A DNA stretch of 64,000 nt from JAGNXB01 sp964471595 (GCA_964471595.1 CAYYGN010000009.1:27266-91265); one strand, 5' to 3'; positions 42,474-51,622 are shown, counted from the first letter of the stretch. Made by a program: numbers and translations. The notes: generated by a model not told the origin, from the letters alone.

Positions 42474-43508
42474 CTAAAGCGGTGGTGGTTCGAATCGCAA
42501 TCCGCGAATGACCTCACAGGCCCGGAGCGTATCGGCCTTGCTGATGTCCAGGTGAGTGACCAACCGTACGGTGTGGGAGCCAAATCCGGAGGCAGTGACG
42601 CCCATCTCCCGCATTGCTTCCAGAAACCGGGCGGCCGGCAACCATCCGACCGTGTCAAACAACACGATATTCGTGTGGACGGGGCGTATCCGCTCGGCAT
42701 AGGGACAATCGCGAAGGGCCGCCTCGAGGAGCCGGGCATGGGCGTGGTCGATGTGGAGCCGTTCCACATGGTGTTCCAGAGCATAAATACCTGCGGCAGC
42801 GAGATACCCGGCCTGTCGCATGCCGCCACCCATGGCTTTGCGTACCCGCCGGGCCTCCCGGATGAAATCCCGGTCCCCCACCAGGAGGGAACCCACTGGC
42901 GCTCCGAGCCCCTTGGAAAGGCAAATGGACAAGCAGTCAAACACAGCACCCCAGGCGGCCGGCTCTTCGCCTGTTTCCGTCAGGGCATTGAACAGGCGGG
43001 CGCCGTCCAGGTGAAGAGCCAGTCCTTTTCTCCGGCAAACCTCACGGATGGGTTTTACCTGTTCCAGGGTGTAGTAGCTCCCCCCTCCCCGGTTACAGGT
43101 GTTCTCGAGCACCACCAGGCGGGAAACCGGAAGCCAGGCGTGATCGGGCCGGATGGCGGCTTCCACCTGGGCAGCCGTGATACGGCCGTGATCGCCCTGC
43201 AAAAGCTGGATGCCGATACCGGAATGGTAGGCATAACCGCCCACTTCGTACTGGTAGATATGGGAATCTACATCGCAGATCACCTCGTCGAGGGGGCGGG
43301 TATGCATCTTGATGGCGATCTGATTGGTCATGGTGCCGGAAGGGCAAAACAGGGACGCCTCCCGCCCCATGCGTTCGGCCATCATGGCCTCCAACCGGTT
43401 GACGGTAGGGTCTTCGCCAAAGACATCATCGCCCACTTCGGCCCGGCACATGGCTTCCAGCATGCCGGGTGTAGGGCGGGTCAGGGTGTCGGAGGTCAGT
43501 GCGATCAT
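42474..43508 (-). CDS. Low-specificity threonine aldolase / beta-eliminating lyase family PLP enzyme
   Basis: A 344-residue fold-type I PLP enzyme. It starts with the typical S-D-T-x-T-R-P-T-x-x-M and has G-D-D-V-F-G-E-D-P-T, F-C-P-S-G-T-M-T-N-Q, H-L-D-G-A-R-L-F-N-A (PLP-binding Asp) and the Schiff-base lysine in C-L-S-K-G-L-G-A-P-V-G-S. It cleaves L-threonine or allo-threonine to glycine and acetaldehyde. A TAGATTTG box ends 4 nt before the ATG, predicting a leaderless mRNA. Confidence 0.94.
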   Translation of the reverse strand: MIALTSDTLTRPTPGMLEAMCRAEVGDDVFGEDPTVNRLEAMMAERMGREASLFCPSGTMTNQIAIKMHTRPLDEVICDVDSHIYQYEVGGYAYHSGIGIQLLQGDHGRITAAQVEAAIRPDHAWLPVSRLVVLENTCNRGGGSYYTLEQVKPIREVCRRKGLALHLDGARLFNALTETGEEPAAWGAVFDCLSICLSKGLGAPVGSLLVGDRDFIREARRVRKAMGGGMRQAGYLAAAGIYALEHHVERLHIDHAHARLLEAALRDCPYAERIRPVHTNIVLFDTVGWLPAARFLEAMREMGVTASGFGSHTVRLVTHLDISKADTLRACEVIRGLRFEPPPL

Positions 43509-43512
43509 CCGG

Positions 43513-43520
43513 CAAATCTA
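43513..43520 (-). promoter_or_regulatory. -7 promoter element TAGATTTG directly before the threonine aldolase ATG
   Basis: Exact consensus on the minus strand, 4 nt (CCGG) from the ATG. Confidence 0.55.
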
Positions 43521-43560
43521 CCCAATGCCGGTCATCTTTTGGGGGAGTACAGGGCCGTGA

Positions 43561-43959
43561 TCAGGGCTTGGGCGGGGCCGGATGGGTCTTGGGACGCGAC
43601 GGAAAAAGGAGGGAGAGCCAACCCGCCATGAACAGGATTCCGCCCAGGGGAGTGACCGGACCCAGCCAGGCTACCGGCCATCCGTGGGCTTCGCGGGTGG
43701 CCAGGAGATACAGGGATCCGGAAAACAAGACGATACCCGCCATCCACAGGAGTGGCGCGTGCCGGTGGAAGCGGGCCGGAAGGGCCAGGAGGACCAGAAG
43801 GGCCACGGTGTGGAGAAAATGATACAGGTTGGCCGTGCGCCATACGTCCAGGGATTCGGCGGTGAGCAAAGGCTTGAGAAAGTGGGCGCCAAAGGCGCCG
43901 AGCACCACGGCGAGGGCACCCGAGACGGCAATGAGGCGGTGAAGAAAGGTGTCGTTCAT
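43561..43959 (-). CDS. DUF423 family membrane protein (YgdD/TMEM256 type)
   Basis: A 132-residue protein with four membrane helices. It carries the family marks G-A-L-A-V-V-L-G-A-F-G-A-H near the N-terminus, W-x-T-A-x-x-Y-x-x-x-H (here V-W-R-T-A-N-L-Y-H-F-L-H) and T-P-L-G-G-I-L-F-M-A-G-W in the last third. The function is unknown. It starts 12 nt after the ung stop and is probably co-transcribed with ung. Confidence 0.92.
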   Translation of the reverse strand: MNDTFLHRLIAVSGALAVVLGAFGAHFLKPLLTAESLDVWRTANLYHFLHTVALLVLLALPARFHRHAPLLWMAGIVLFSGSLYLLATREAHGWPVAWLGPVTPLGGILFMAGWLSLLFPSRPKTHPAPPKP

Positions 43960-43971
43960 GCGGGAAAGGGT

Positions 43972-44652
43972 TCAGGACAGACGCCAGTCGATCGGGGGCT
44001 GGCCCATGGAAGTCAGGAGGCGGTTGGTTTCGGAGAAGTGTCCACAACCGACAAAGCGATTGCCGGCCAGCGGAGACGGATGGACCCCTTCCAGGACGTG
44101 ATGCCTCCGGGTGTCGATGAGGGCTTTTTTGGCGCGGGCGAAATTGCCCCACAGGAGAAAAACCAGGCCTTCCTTTTTGTCCGAAAGCAGACGGATGACG
44201 GCATCGGTGAATACCTGCCATCCGATGCGTTGGTGGGCGCCGGCTTCGCCTTGCGGCACGGTGAGGATGGCATTGAGCAGAAAGACACCCTGTTGGGCCC
44301 AATGGGAAAGATCGCCGTGGCCGGGGGGAGGAATTCCGAGATCCCGCTGCAGTTCCTTGAAGATGTTGACCAATGAGGCGGGCGGGCGGATCCCTTTGGG
44401 GACGGAAAAGCAGAGACCCATCGCCTGGCCGGGCTGGTGATAGGGATCCTGGCCGAGGATCACCACCCGCACCTTGGAGAATGGCGTCGCGTCAAAGGCG
44501 CGAAAGATCTGCCCTCCGGGAGGAAAAAGCGTTTTGCCGGCCGCCTTGTCGCTGAGCAGGTGCTGCCTGATCTGGGCAAAATAGGGCTTGGCAAACTCGT
44601 CGGCCAAAACCTGCTTCCAATCCGGGTCGATCTTGACATCTGTTGCTGTCAT
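43972..44652 (-). CDS. ung: Uracil-DNA glycosylase
   Basis: A 226-residue family-1 UDG that removes uracil from DNA. The water-activating motif G-Q-D-P-Y-H (Asp69, His72), L-L-N-A-I-L-T-V and the DNA-intercalation loop H-P-S-P-L-A (His191) are present. The start ATG at 44652 shares its A with the last base of the CCA end of the tRNA-Arg gene on the same strand. The next start candidates would remove the conserved D-P-D-W-K-x-V-L N-terminus, so the overlap appears real. Confidence 0.95.
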   Translation of the reverse strand: MTATDVKIDPDWKQVLADEFAKPYFAQIRQHLLSDKAAGKTLFPPGGQIFRAFDATPFSKVRVVILGQDPYHQPGQAMGLCFSVPKGIRPPASLVNIFKELQRDLGIPPPGHGDLSHWAQQGVFLLNAILTVPQGEAGAHQRIGWQVFTDAVIRLLSDKKEGLVFLLWGNFARAKKALIDTRRHHVLEGVHPSPLAGNRFVGCGHFSETNRLLTSMGQPPIDWRLS

Positions 44653-44727
44653 GGTGATCCCATCAGGGCTCGAACCTGAAACCTACTGCTTAGAAGGCAG
44701 TTGCTCTATCCATTGAGCTATGGGACC
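44652..44727 (-). tRNA. tRNA-Arg, anticodon UCU
   Basis: On the minus strand the gene folds as a full cloverleaf: acceptor GGTCCCA paired with TGGGATC (one G-T), anticodon stem ACTGC/GCAGT with loop CTTCTAA giving anticodon TCT (reads AGA/AGG), T-loop TTCGAGC, discriminator A, and an encoded CCA (44654-44652). The total of 76 nt includes CCA. Confidence 0.95.
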
Positions 44728-45042
44728 TGTATCCGGCAGGGGTAAAGCACCGGAAACGCGGCCAAAGTTCCGAAATTCCCGGTATCCCATTGGGGGGCGG
44801 GCATTCCGCTGCAACGAGATGCGTAAATCTTTAGACGAATGTACATAATTGATAATCTGTGTGAAAGGTATTTTTATTATTATAAAATCATGAATTATTC
44901 ATAATATTGAAATTATTTAGCATTTGTAAAATGCAGAATATCAAACTGATAATATAAATTTTGGATGCAGTGAAAAAAACCGGAAACAAATGATACACAA
45001 TAGGCGGCAATGTGTACATTTGCTTCATTAAAACCATTTACT
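44728..45042. other. AT-rich intergenic region upstream of the porin-like gene and tRNA-Arg
   Basis: This 315-nt spacer holds no gene. From about 44820 to 44990 it is strikingly AT-rich compared with the GC-rich surroundings, with A/T runs such as TTTTTATTATTATAAAA and a 13-bp palindrome ATGAATTATTCAT (44890-44902). The right end carries the TACATTTG promoter of the barrel gene. It may be an upstream activating region for a highly expressed gene, or a remnant of foreign DNA. Confidence 0.7.
45015..45022 (+). promoter_or_regulatory. -7 promoter element TACATTTG for the small outer-membrane barrel gene
   Basis: Exact TAnnTTTG match, 20 nt before ATG 45043, downstream of the AT-rich block. Confidence 0.65.
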
Positions 45043-45576
45043 ATGAAAACTATCAACAACGTACTTGCCACGGCTCTGTGCCTGATGGGTCTCCTGTTCA
45101 CCGTCCAATCCCAGGCACAAACCGTGAACGCCGGCGCCTGGATGCTCGGCGGTAGCCTTGGATTTGACTCCTCCAAAGAGAAAGACGCCGATGATGCCAC
45201 CAACACCATCACGATCAACCCCAACATCGGTTACTTTGTCATCGACAATTTGGGTGTTGGACTCAATGTTCTGTATGCGAGTGAGACGGTAGGTGATGCT
45301 GACCCAAATAGTGTATTAGGTATCGGCGCCTTCGCTCGTTATTATGTTTTCCAGGGTCTTTTCCCGCAGGTCGGATTTGGATTCAATAGCTTCACTTTGG
45401 GGGATGAGGATGCGGTAACCGGCACTACCATTGATTTTGGTGTTGGCTACAGCTTTTTCCTGAACAACTCCGTGGCTGTCGAACCGCGAGTCAACTATGC
45501 CATTACTTCAGGTGATTTTGAATACAACACATTCGGATTGATGATTGGCGTGCAGGCGTTTCTGGGCCGCAATTGA
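45043..45576 (+). CDS. Small outer-membrane beta-barrel protein (porin-like)
   Basis: A 177-residue protein with a signal peptide ending Q-S-Q-A-Q. The mature protein has the alternation expected of an 8-strand barrel: W-M-L-G-G-S-L-G-F, I-T-I-N-P-N-I-G-Y-F-V, F-A-R-Y-Y-V-F, F-P-Q-V-G-F-G-F, V-G-Y-S-F-F-L and the terminal strand F-G-L-M-I-G-V-Q-A-F-L-G. This is the OprF/OmpX-like outer_membrane_beta-barrel family. The strong promoter context, AT-rich upstream block and strong terminator suggest high expression. Confidence 0.88.
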   Translation: MKTINNVLATALCLMGLLFTVQSQAQTVNAGAWMLGGSLGFDSSKEKDADDATNTITINPNIGYFVIDNLGVGLNVLYASETVGDADPNSVLGIGAFARYYVFQGLFPQVGFGFNSFTLGDEDAVTGTTIDFGVGYSFFLNNSVAVEPRVNYAITSGDFEYNTFGLMIGVQAFLGRN

Positions 45577-45600
45577 TCACTCGTTTTTGTTTCATAGCCT

Positions 45601-45636
45601 AAAAAAGGGGCCGGCAATTTCCGGTCCCTTTTTTTA
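45601..45636. terminator. Bidirectional rho-independent terminator
   Basis: Stem AAAAAAGGGGCCGG / CCGGTCCCTTTTTT (one G-T), loop CAATTT, between convergent genes with T tracts on both sides. Confidence 0.92.
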
Positions 45637-45659
45637 TGCCCCGATCTACCGGTTGCGCA

Positions 45660-47885
45660 TTATTCCGGCAGATCTGAAACGGATCTCTTCTCAGGAATGA
45701 CCTCCGCCTGGCCTTCCACCAGCCGGTAACTCCCCCCGATTTCCATTCCGCCATATACGGTTTGCGGCAGTCCGGGCAGCGGCCACCCGACCGTAACCGA
45801 CAACACTTTCCGGGCATCTCCAAGGCCTATGGTCCGCCTTAGCTCCGAGGACCCAAATCCGCCTCCTGTGTTGACCACCGCATGGATGGACCGGGTTTGT
45901 CCTGCCGCCGTTTCTATGTCAATCCGGATCCGGGCACCCATCGCATCCCGATTGCTCCGCGTACCCTGGAGTCGGAGAGATAACCAGGCTCCGTCCTTTG
46001 TTTCGTTCCGGTAAAACAGGTTGCGCGCCAAATCCCCTTCAAAAGCCCCGCCGGCGACTACATACACATCCAGGGCCCCATCGTTGTCCATATCTGCAAG
46101 GGCGATCCCGTGACCTTTCTGGATATGCCCGAAATCACCCATGGACCGGTCTTCAAACCACTCGCCTGCCCGGTTGATGAACAAACGGTTGGGCATCAGG
46201 GCCCGCATGTCCGGCAACCCGGTGCCCATCAGGATATCGGGCCAGCCGTCCCGGTTAATGTCGGCTGTATTGTGACCCATGGGATAAGCCAGCACATTGA
46301 GGCCAGTTTGCGGGGCTACATCGCGAAAACCTTTGCCTTGCTCGTTGCGGTACAGAGCGACATGCTGCCCGGAGTCCCTCATGCCCAGGAATTGCTCGAT
46401 GAAAGGCAGGGCCGAGCCCGACGTATAATCCAGGGCATAACTGCTGACCAGCAGATCATCCCACCCGTCCTGGTTGAAATCCAGGAAAAATGCCGGGAAG
46501 CTGTGAAAGGGAAGGGAGGTGCCGGTCTCCCGGGCCACATCCGCCCATTCCCAGGAACGGATGTCCTTGCCCCCTCTATTGTGCAGAAGCCGGTTGGGAC
46601 CGTTCAGATTGCTGAGGTACAGGTCGGGACGACCGTCCCTGTCCATATCGCCCCAGTGGACGCATTTGAAATATCCCGTAAAATCCAGCCCCAGAGCGGG
46701 GGCCATGTCCGTGAAGGTACCGTCACCATTATTGTGGTAGAAAGCACAGGGATGGGGTTCCTTTTCACTCAGGGTCTCATTGCCGACAAAAAGATCCAGC
46801 CAGCCGTCTCCATCCACGTCCGCCCATCCTGCCGCCTGCGTGGGATGAAAACTGAGGAGCCCCGCCGGGATGGTGACATCGGTGAAGGTGCCGTCCCCGT
46901 TGTTGCGCAGCAGGGAATTGGGCAGCGTAAATCCCGGTATCCAGCCTCCGCGGAGGATCAATATGTCCTGGAATCCGTCATTGTTGTAATCGGCATGCAG
47001 AACATTGAGGCCTCCCCGGATACCCTTGAGATTGGCGGATTCTGTTTTTTCCGAAAAGGTGCCGTCCCCGTTGCTGACAAAAAACCGGCAGGGATCATCG
47101 GGCAGATAACCGGTGATGAACAGGTCCGTCCAACCGTCTCCGTTGAAATCTTCCAGACTGACCCCACCCGCTACGCCGCCGATGTCCAGGCCGGCGGGAA
47201 TACCGATTTCGCGAAATAACCGGGGCCCTCTGATGCGGAAGAGCGTGTCAGGCAGACGGTAGGCAGGGTTAACTTCGTCCGGCCATGCACCAATCGTCAT
47301 GGCAGCCAGGTTGTACAGCCAGATGCTCTGCAAGTCGTCAGGCCACTCATCCAGGATCATCCGGTAGTAATACATGGCTGTCCGGGTTGATTTTTGTTGC
47401 CGGTAAATCCCTTCATCACGGATAGGGAGGGCACAGGACATTGGAGTATGGGTATCGATGCAATTGGCTTGTTCGCCCAGTCTCAGCCAGCTCAGAGCCA
47501 CCATTTCATACAAGGTCCGGGTTTCGGCATTCAATTCCCCCCCTACCTCATCCACCAGGGTTTCAAACTGGAGGAGAGCCTCCTCGGTCTGTCCGGCTTT
47601 GAGGAGTTCGAGGGCGTAATTGAAGGTCAGCTCCAGACGAACGGATTCCTCCTTGGTCGCCGCCAATTGATCCTCGAGGTACCTGGAACGCAACTTGTTG
47701 AGGTTGAAATAAATCAATGGGTCCGGATCGCGGTTGAGGCTGTCGAGGATCTCCACCATCCGTTTGTGGTAATAGGTGTCGGGATCTTTGGGCGGAGCCG
47801 GGTCCATGCAACCCAATAGACCAAAAAGGATGACCCACCATCCCGGAAGGAAGGGGAGCGGTGCCGGAATACCAGAAATTCCCAT
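45660..47885 (-). CDS. FG-GAP repeat / ASPIC-UnbV (CRTAC1-like) lipoprotein
   Basis: A 741-residue protein with a lipobox (G-L-L-G-C, residue ~26). Residues ~30-200 are helical and TPR-like. Residues ~230-640 hold many FG-GAP/VCBS-type calcium-binding loops of the form D-x-D/N-x-D-G-x-x-D-L (D-F-N-G-D-G-W-T-D-L, D-V-D-G-D-G-W-L-D-L and others), forming a beta-propeller. The C-terminus is an ASPIC/UnbV domain (G-A-R-I-R-I, then L-x-V-G-W-P). It is likely a surface binding protein. It lies 97 nt downstream of the GH92 gene on the same strand, so it may belong to the glycan cluster. Confidence 0.9.
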   Translation of the reverse strand: MGISGIPAPLPFLPGWWVILFGLLGCMDPAPPKDPDTYYHKRMVEILDSLNRDPDPLIYFNLNKLRSRYLEDQLAATKEESVRLELTFNYALELLKAGQTEEALLQFETLVDEVGGELNAETRTLYEMVALSWLRLGEQANCIDTHTPMSCALPIRDEGIYRQQKSTRTAMYYYRMILDEWPDDLQSIWLYNLAAMTIGAWPDEVNPAYRLPDTLFRIRGPRLFREIGIPAGLDIGGVAGGVSLEDFNGDGWTDLFITGYLPDDPCRFFVSNGDGTFSEKTESANLKGIRGGLNVLHADYNNDGFQDILILRGGWIPGFTLPNSLLRNNGDGTFTDVTIPAGLLSFHPTQAAGWADVDGDGWLDLFVGNETLSEKEPHPCAFYHNNGDGTFTDMAPALGLDFTGYFKCVHWGDMDRDGRPDLYLSNLNGPNRLLHNRGGKDIRSWEWADVARETGTSLPFHSFPAFFLDFNQDGWDDLLVSSYALDYTSGSALPFIEQFLGMRDSGQHVALYRNEQGKGFRDVAPQTGLNVLAYPMGHNTADINRDGWPDILMGTGLPDMRALMPNRLFINRAGEWFEDRSMGDFGHIQKGHGIALADMDNDGALDVYVVAGGAFEGDLARNLFYRNETKDGAWLSLRLQGTRSNRDAMGARIRIDIETAAGQTRSIHAVVNTGGGFGSSELRRTIGLGDARKVLSVTVGWPLPGLPQTVYGGMEIGGSYRLVEGQAEVIPEKRSVSDLPE

Positions 47886-47982
47886 GAAGTCTGTGCTTTC
47901 AGGGGTTGCCCCTTCCGGCCGACCGGAAAAGGAGCCCGCCTGACAGTATGGCTATGGCCAAAATCCTGCCAGTTGACATCCG

Positions 47983-50892
47983 CTACCGGACGAAGATCTC
48001 GTCGATGAAGATATAAGAGTTTCCTCCTGCACCGGGATGCCATTCGGGCAATGGTCCGTATCCCTGGGCCTGGATCCGGACATACCTCCCTTTGCGGACA
48101 CCGGATTCGCCGGCCAGATCCATGGTGAAGGCCTCCTCGGTCCGGACAGGGCGACCGGGTTTTATCCGCAAGGCTTCCTTGAATTTCACGCCGTCTTTGG
48201 AAACCGAAAAGGTCACTTCACGGGGGAGTACGATCCAGGCTCTGGTATCCTGAAGAAATCCGGCGCCCAACTCGCGGATTTTCCGGCGTTCACCCAGGTC
48301 CAGGACAATATCCAGATTCTGCCCCTGGTATCCCTGCCACCGTCCTTTGCGCCAGTCGGTATCCCCGCGTAAACCGTCTATCAGGGCATCTGGTCCACCG
48401 GCCGTGTACTGGGTATGAACGGCACTGCGGACATCCAGGGTCCAGTCATGGGGCACCCGATGAAAATCCGCCCTGACGGCAGGACTTCGGTGGCCTTCTT
48501 CATCGATGGCGAGGGCAAATACCGACGACGATGCCGACAACCGGAGTTCTTCCTCATACGGGATGCCAGGCTCTGTTCCTTCCACGGTGTAAAGGAGGCG
48601 GTGGGTGGGCCGGGCGGCGGTCAACCGCACACGGGCTTCCTCCCGGAAGGGGGCGGGAGGTCCTTCAATGGCAGGCACCTGGACAAATCCGGGCCAGATG
48701 ACCGATGATCTTGGGCGCAGGTTGTTGTCGCGGGCATAGGATTTTTCCGGCCATTCGGCCATACGAAACTCCATGTGCACATTGGGCCGTATGAAATGAT
48801 GCGGAAACCAACTGCTGGCCCACAACTCGCGGTTGATGTAAATGTCCTGGATGAAGAGGGCTGAAGGCCTCCTGCGGTCGGAGGTCATTTCAAAAGTCTG
48901 GTTGTCTTCCAATTCGATGGTGACCCCTTCAAAAAGCGGAGCACCGAAGACGTACTGACCGGAGCCCGGCGTGACGGGATAAAATCCGAGGGCGCTGAAT
49001 ACATACCAGGCGCTCATCTGACCGCAGTCCTCATTGCCGGGCAGGCCTTCCGGCACCGGTTGGTACAGCTCCATAATCCGTGACACACGGTCCTGGGTTT
49101 TCCATGGACTTCCGGTAAACGCATACAGATAAGCGACATGATGTGAGGGCTCGTTGCCATGGGCGTACTGGCCGATCAATCCGGTGATATCCGATTGCTG
49201 ACGACCCGTGAGGGAGGAAGAACTCTCAAAAAGTTCATCCAGTTTTTTCTCCATGCCGGCATCTCCTCCCATCCCTTCCCGCAGCCAATCCAGGTCATGC
49301 GGCGCATAAAACGTGTACTGCCAGGCATTGGCTTCGGTATAGTGATTGTTGACTTCCCGGGGATCAAAGGGCTCGAGCCATCCTCCGTTGGTCCGCGGTC
49401 TGATCATGCCTCTTTCCCGGTCGAGCAGATGACGATAACCCACCGATCGCTGAAGAAATTCCTCGTAGAGCGGTTGCTTGCGCTTTAGTTTGGCCAATTC
49501 GGCAATGCACCAGTCGTTGTAGGCATATTCCAGGGTCTTGGAAACGGATTCGGATTCGTCTTCGATCTCCAGAAATCCCTTGCGGGCATAGACGGGCAGG
49601 CCAAACACACCGGCTCGTGCGGTGGCCACCATGGCTTCCAGCGCCAGATCGACGTCCCAGTCCCGGATATTCTTCTGGTAGGCATCCAAAATAACACTCA
49701 CGGCATGGTAGCCGATCATGCAGTTGGTTTCGTTGGCCGCCAGCTCCCAAACCGGTAAACGTCCCGACTGACGGTACATGGACAGCATGCTGCGGATAAA
49801 ATCGTTGGTGCGCCGTTTGTCGAGAATGGTCAGGAGCGGGTGAAGGGCACGGTAGGTGTCCCACAGGGAGAATACGGTGTAATGATCATAACCGGCGGCA
49901 TGATGGACTTCTCCGTCCATGCCCCGGTAGCGCCCGTCGAAGTCGGAAGCCAGGCTGGGATGGATCATGCAGTGATAGAGCGCCGTGTAGAAATTGGTCA
50001 GATGTTCGGGCTGTCCCCCTTTGACCTTGATCTTGCCGAGGGCCTGGTCCCAGGCCAGATCGGCCTGTTGGCGCACGAGATCGAAGTCCCACCCCGGGCA
50101 CTCCCCCTCCAGATTGGCTGCGGCCCCTTCGGCGCTGACCTGGGAGATAGCGACCTTGACAAGGAGGGGAGCATTCCGGCTGTCAAACTGAAGCGCAGCC
50201 GCCAGATCGGTGGCGTCCACCCGGCCGGAAGGACGCGATTGTTGTCGGCCTTCGGCCCTGAGGGTCCAATCCGTCACAGGCTGGTCAAATTCCATAACGA
50301 AATACAGGCGCTGGTCACGCGCCCAGGATCGCGACCGGCGCATGCCGGAGATGCGGCGTCCGCCGGGTTCGACCTCCAGCCAGGCCTCCAGGACCTCGTC
50401 CCGGTGCGTCAGGTCAAGGATGAGTTGCCGGGACCTTCCTTCGGCAAAGGTGTACCGGTGAAACCCCACTCTGGGCGTGACGGTCAACTCCGCGCGGACA
50501 TCGTCCTCTTCCAGATAAACCGCGTAGTATCCCGGGGAGGCCTCTTCCCTGGCGTGATCAAACGGGGAGGCGTATGCCTCGCGGTCGAATGTGACGGCCC
50601 GGCTGAGCGGTTTGAGGAGCACATCGGCGTAGTCGGCCACCCCGGTTCCGCTGAGGTGGGTATGGGAAAATCCGTAGATCCGGTTGTCGGAATAATGGTA
50701 ACCACTGCATCCGTCCCAACCCTCCAGTCGCGTGTCCGGGCTCAGCTGAACCATCCCGAAGGGCATGACGGCGCCCGGAAAGGTGTGCCCGTGGGCACCG
50801 GTGCCTATGAAGGGGTTGACGTGACGGGTAGGGCTGAGTTGGGCCTGGAGGCCGGTACAAAGGAATAGGAGAGGGAGGAGTATCTTCAACAT
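47983..50892 (-). CDS. GH92 family alpha-mannosidase with C-terminal F5/8-type carbohydrate-binding region
   Basis: A 969-residue secreted enzyme with signal peptide L-F-L-C-T-G-L-Q-A-Q. GH92 marks are V-N-P-F-I-G-T, F-P-G-A-x-x-P-F-G-M-V-Q-L-S-P-D-T, G-F-S-H-T-H-L-S-G-T-G and G-N-E-D-C-G-Q-M-S-A-W-Y-V-F-S-x-L-G-F-Y-P, which includes the catalytic Glu. These are calcium-dependent exo-alpha-mannosidases acting on N-glycans and mannans. After residue ~760 come a chitobiase-type C-terminal module and an F5/8 type C (discoidin-like) domain. The start is 13 nt from that of the divergent cutC gene. Confidence 0.95.
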   Translation of the reverse strand: MLKILLPLLFLCTGLQAQLSPTRHVNPFIGTGAHGHTFPGAVMPFGMVQLSPDTRLEGWDGCSGYHYSDNRIYGFSHTHLSGTGVADYADVLLKPLSRAVTFDREAYASPFDHAREEASPGYYAVYLEEDDVRAELTVTPRVGFHRYTFAEGRSRQLILDLTHRDEVLEAWLEVEPGGRRISGMRRSRSWARDQRLYFVMEFDQPVTDWTLRAEGRQQSRPSGRVDATDLAAALQFDSRNAPLLVKVAISQVSAEGAAANLEGECPGWDFDLVRQQADLAWDQALGKIKVKGGQPEHLTNFYTALYHCMIHPSLASDFDGRYRGMDGEVHHAAGYDHYTVFSLWDTYRALHPLLTILDKRRTNDFIRSMLSMYRQSGRLPVWELAANETNCMIGYHAVSVILDAYQKNIRDWDVDLALEAMVATARAGVFGLPVYARKGFLEIEDESESVSKTLEYAYNDWCIAELAKLKRKQPLYEEFLQRSVGYRHLLDRERGMIRPRTNGGWLEPFDPREVNNHYTEANAWQYTFYAPHDLDWLREGMGGDAGMEKKLDELFESSSSLTGRQQSDITGLIGQYAHGNEPSHHVAYLYAFTGSPWKTQDRVSRIMELYQPVPEGLPGNEDCGQMSAWYVFSALGFYPVTPGSGQYVFGAPLFEGVTIELEDNQTFEMTSDRRRPSALFIQDIYINRELWASSWFPHHFIRPNVHMEFRMAEWPEKSYARDNNLRPRSSVIWPGFVQVPAIEGPPAPFREEARVRLTAARPTHRLLYTVEGTEPGIPYEEELRLSASSSVFALAIDEEGHRSPAVRADFHRVPHDWTLDVRSAVHTQYTAGGPDALIDGLRGDTDWRKGRWQGYQGQNLDIVLDLGERRKIRELGAGFLQDTRAWIVLPREVTFSVSKDGVKFKEALRIKPGRPVRTEEAFTMDLAGESGVRKGRYVRIQAQGYGPLPEWHPGAGGNSYIFIDEIFVR

Positions 50893-50905
50893 TCAAAGGA
50901 GGCAT

Positions 50906-51622
50906 GTGGTACGCAAGATAGAAGATACCGGTGAACTCGAATTGTGCTGCTTTGACACCGGCAGCCTGACATTGGCCAGAACCTTCGGGATCGGAAGGGT
51001 GGAATATTGCCTGGATTATGCCGCCGGTGGTTTATGGCCGGGCAAGGAGCGGATACGCGAGGCACGGGACCTCTACCCGGGACTGCTCAGCGTGATGGTC
51101 CGGGTACCCGGCCGGGATTTTAATCTCCGGCCAGAGGACCGCAACATCCTGGCCCGCCAGATCCGGGAGGCATCACAGGCGGGAGCTGACGGCATCACCA
51201 CGGGAGCCCTGAACGCCACTGGCGGACTCCCCTTGGACCTGCTCGCCGATCTGATGGCCCCGTACCGCGACCGGTTCATCTGGACCTTCCACCGTGCTTT
51301 CGACCGGTTAGAGGATCCGGAAAAAGCCCTGGAAATGCTGGCCGGACTCGGTTTTTCACGGGTGCTCTCGTCCGGCGGTACCGGCAAGGCGGTGGACAAT
51401 GCGGCCCGACGGGGCCTGTACACGCAAGGGGCGGGCACCCGCCTGACTATCGTGGCCGCCGGGGGTGTGCGCGCCGGAGACATCCCGTCCCTGAAAGCTG
51501 CCGGGGTCATAGCCTTTCACTCCGCAGCATCCGGATCTCCGGACGGTCATGCCGACCCGGACATCCTCCAGGAGCTCCTCCAAGCATGGCAGCATTCCCC
51601 AACCTCTTCGTCCCGTGTTTGA
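50906..51622 (+). CDS. cutC: CutC family protein (TIM barrel)
   Basis: A 238-residue protein of the CutC family (copper homeostasis label from E. coli genetics). Typical motifs are E-L-C-C-F, R-V-E-Y-C, V-M-V-R-V-P-G-R-D-F, G-A-D-G-I-T-T-G-A-L, T-F-H-R-A-F-D and L-G-F-x-R-V-L-S-S-G. The start is GTG 50906, with AGGAGG just upstream; the overlapping ATG at 50904 is out of frame. CutC lies between alpha- and beta-mannosidase genes, which suggests a role in sugar metabolism instead of copper handling; this is inference. Confidence 0.88.
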   Translation: MVRKIEDTGELELCCFDTGSLTLARTFGIGRVEYCLDYAAGGLWPGKERIREARDLYPGLLSVMVRVPGRDFNLRPEDRNILARQIREASQAGADGITTGALNATGGLPLDLLADLMAPYRDRFIWTFHRAFDRLEDPEKALEMLAGLGFSRVLSSGGTGKAVDNAARRGLYTQGAGTRLTIVAAGGVRAGDIPSLKAAGVIAFHSAASGSPDGHADPDILQELLQAWQHSPTSSSRV

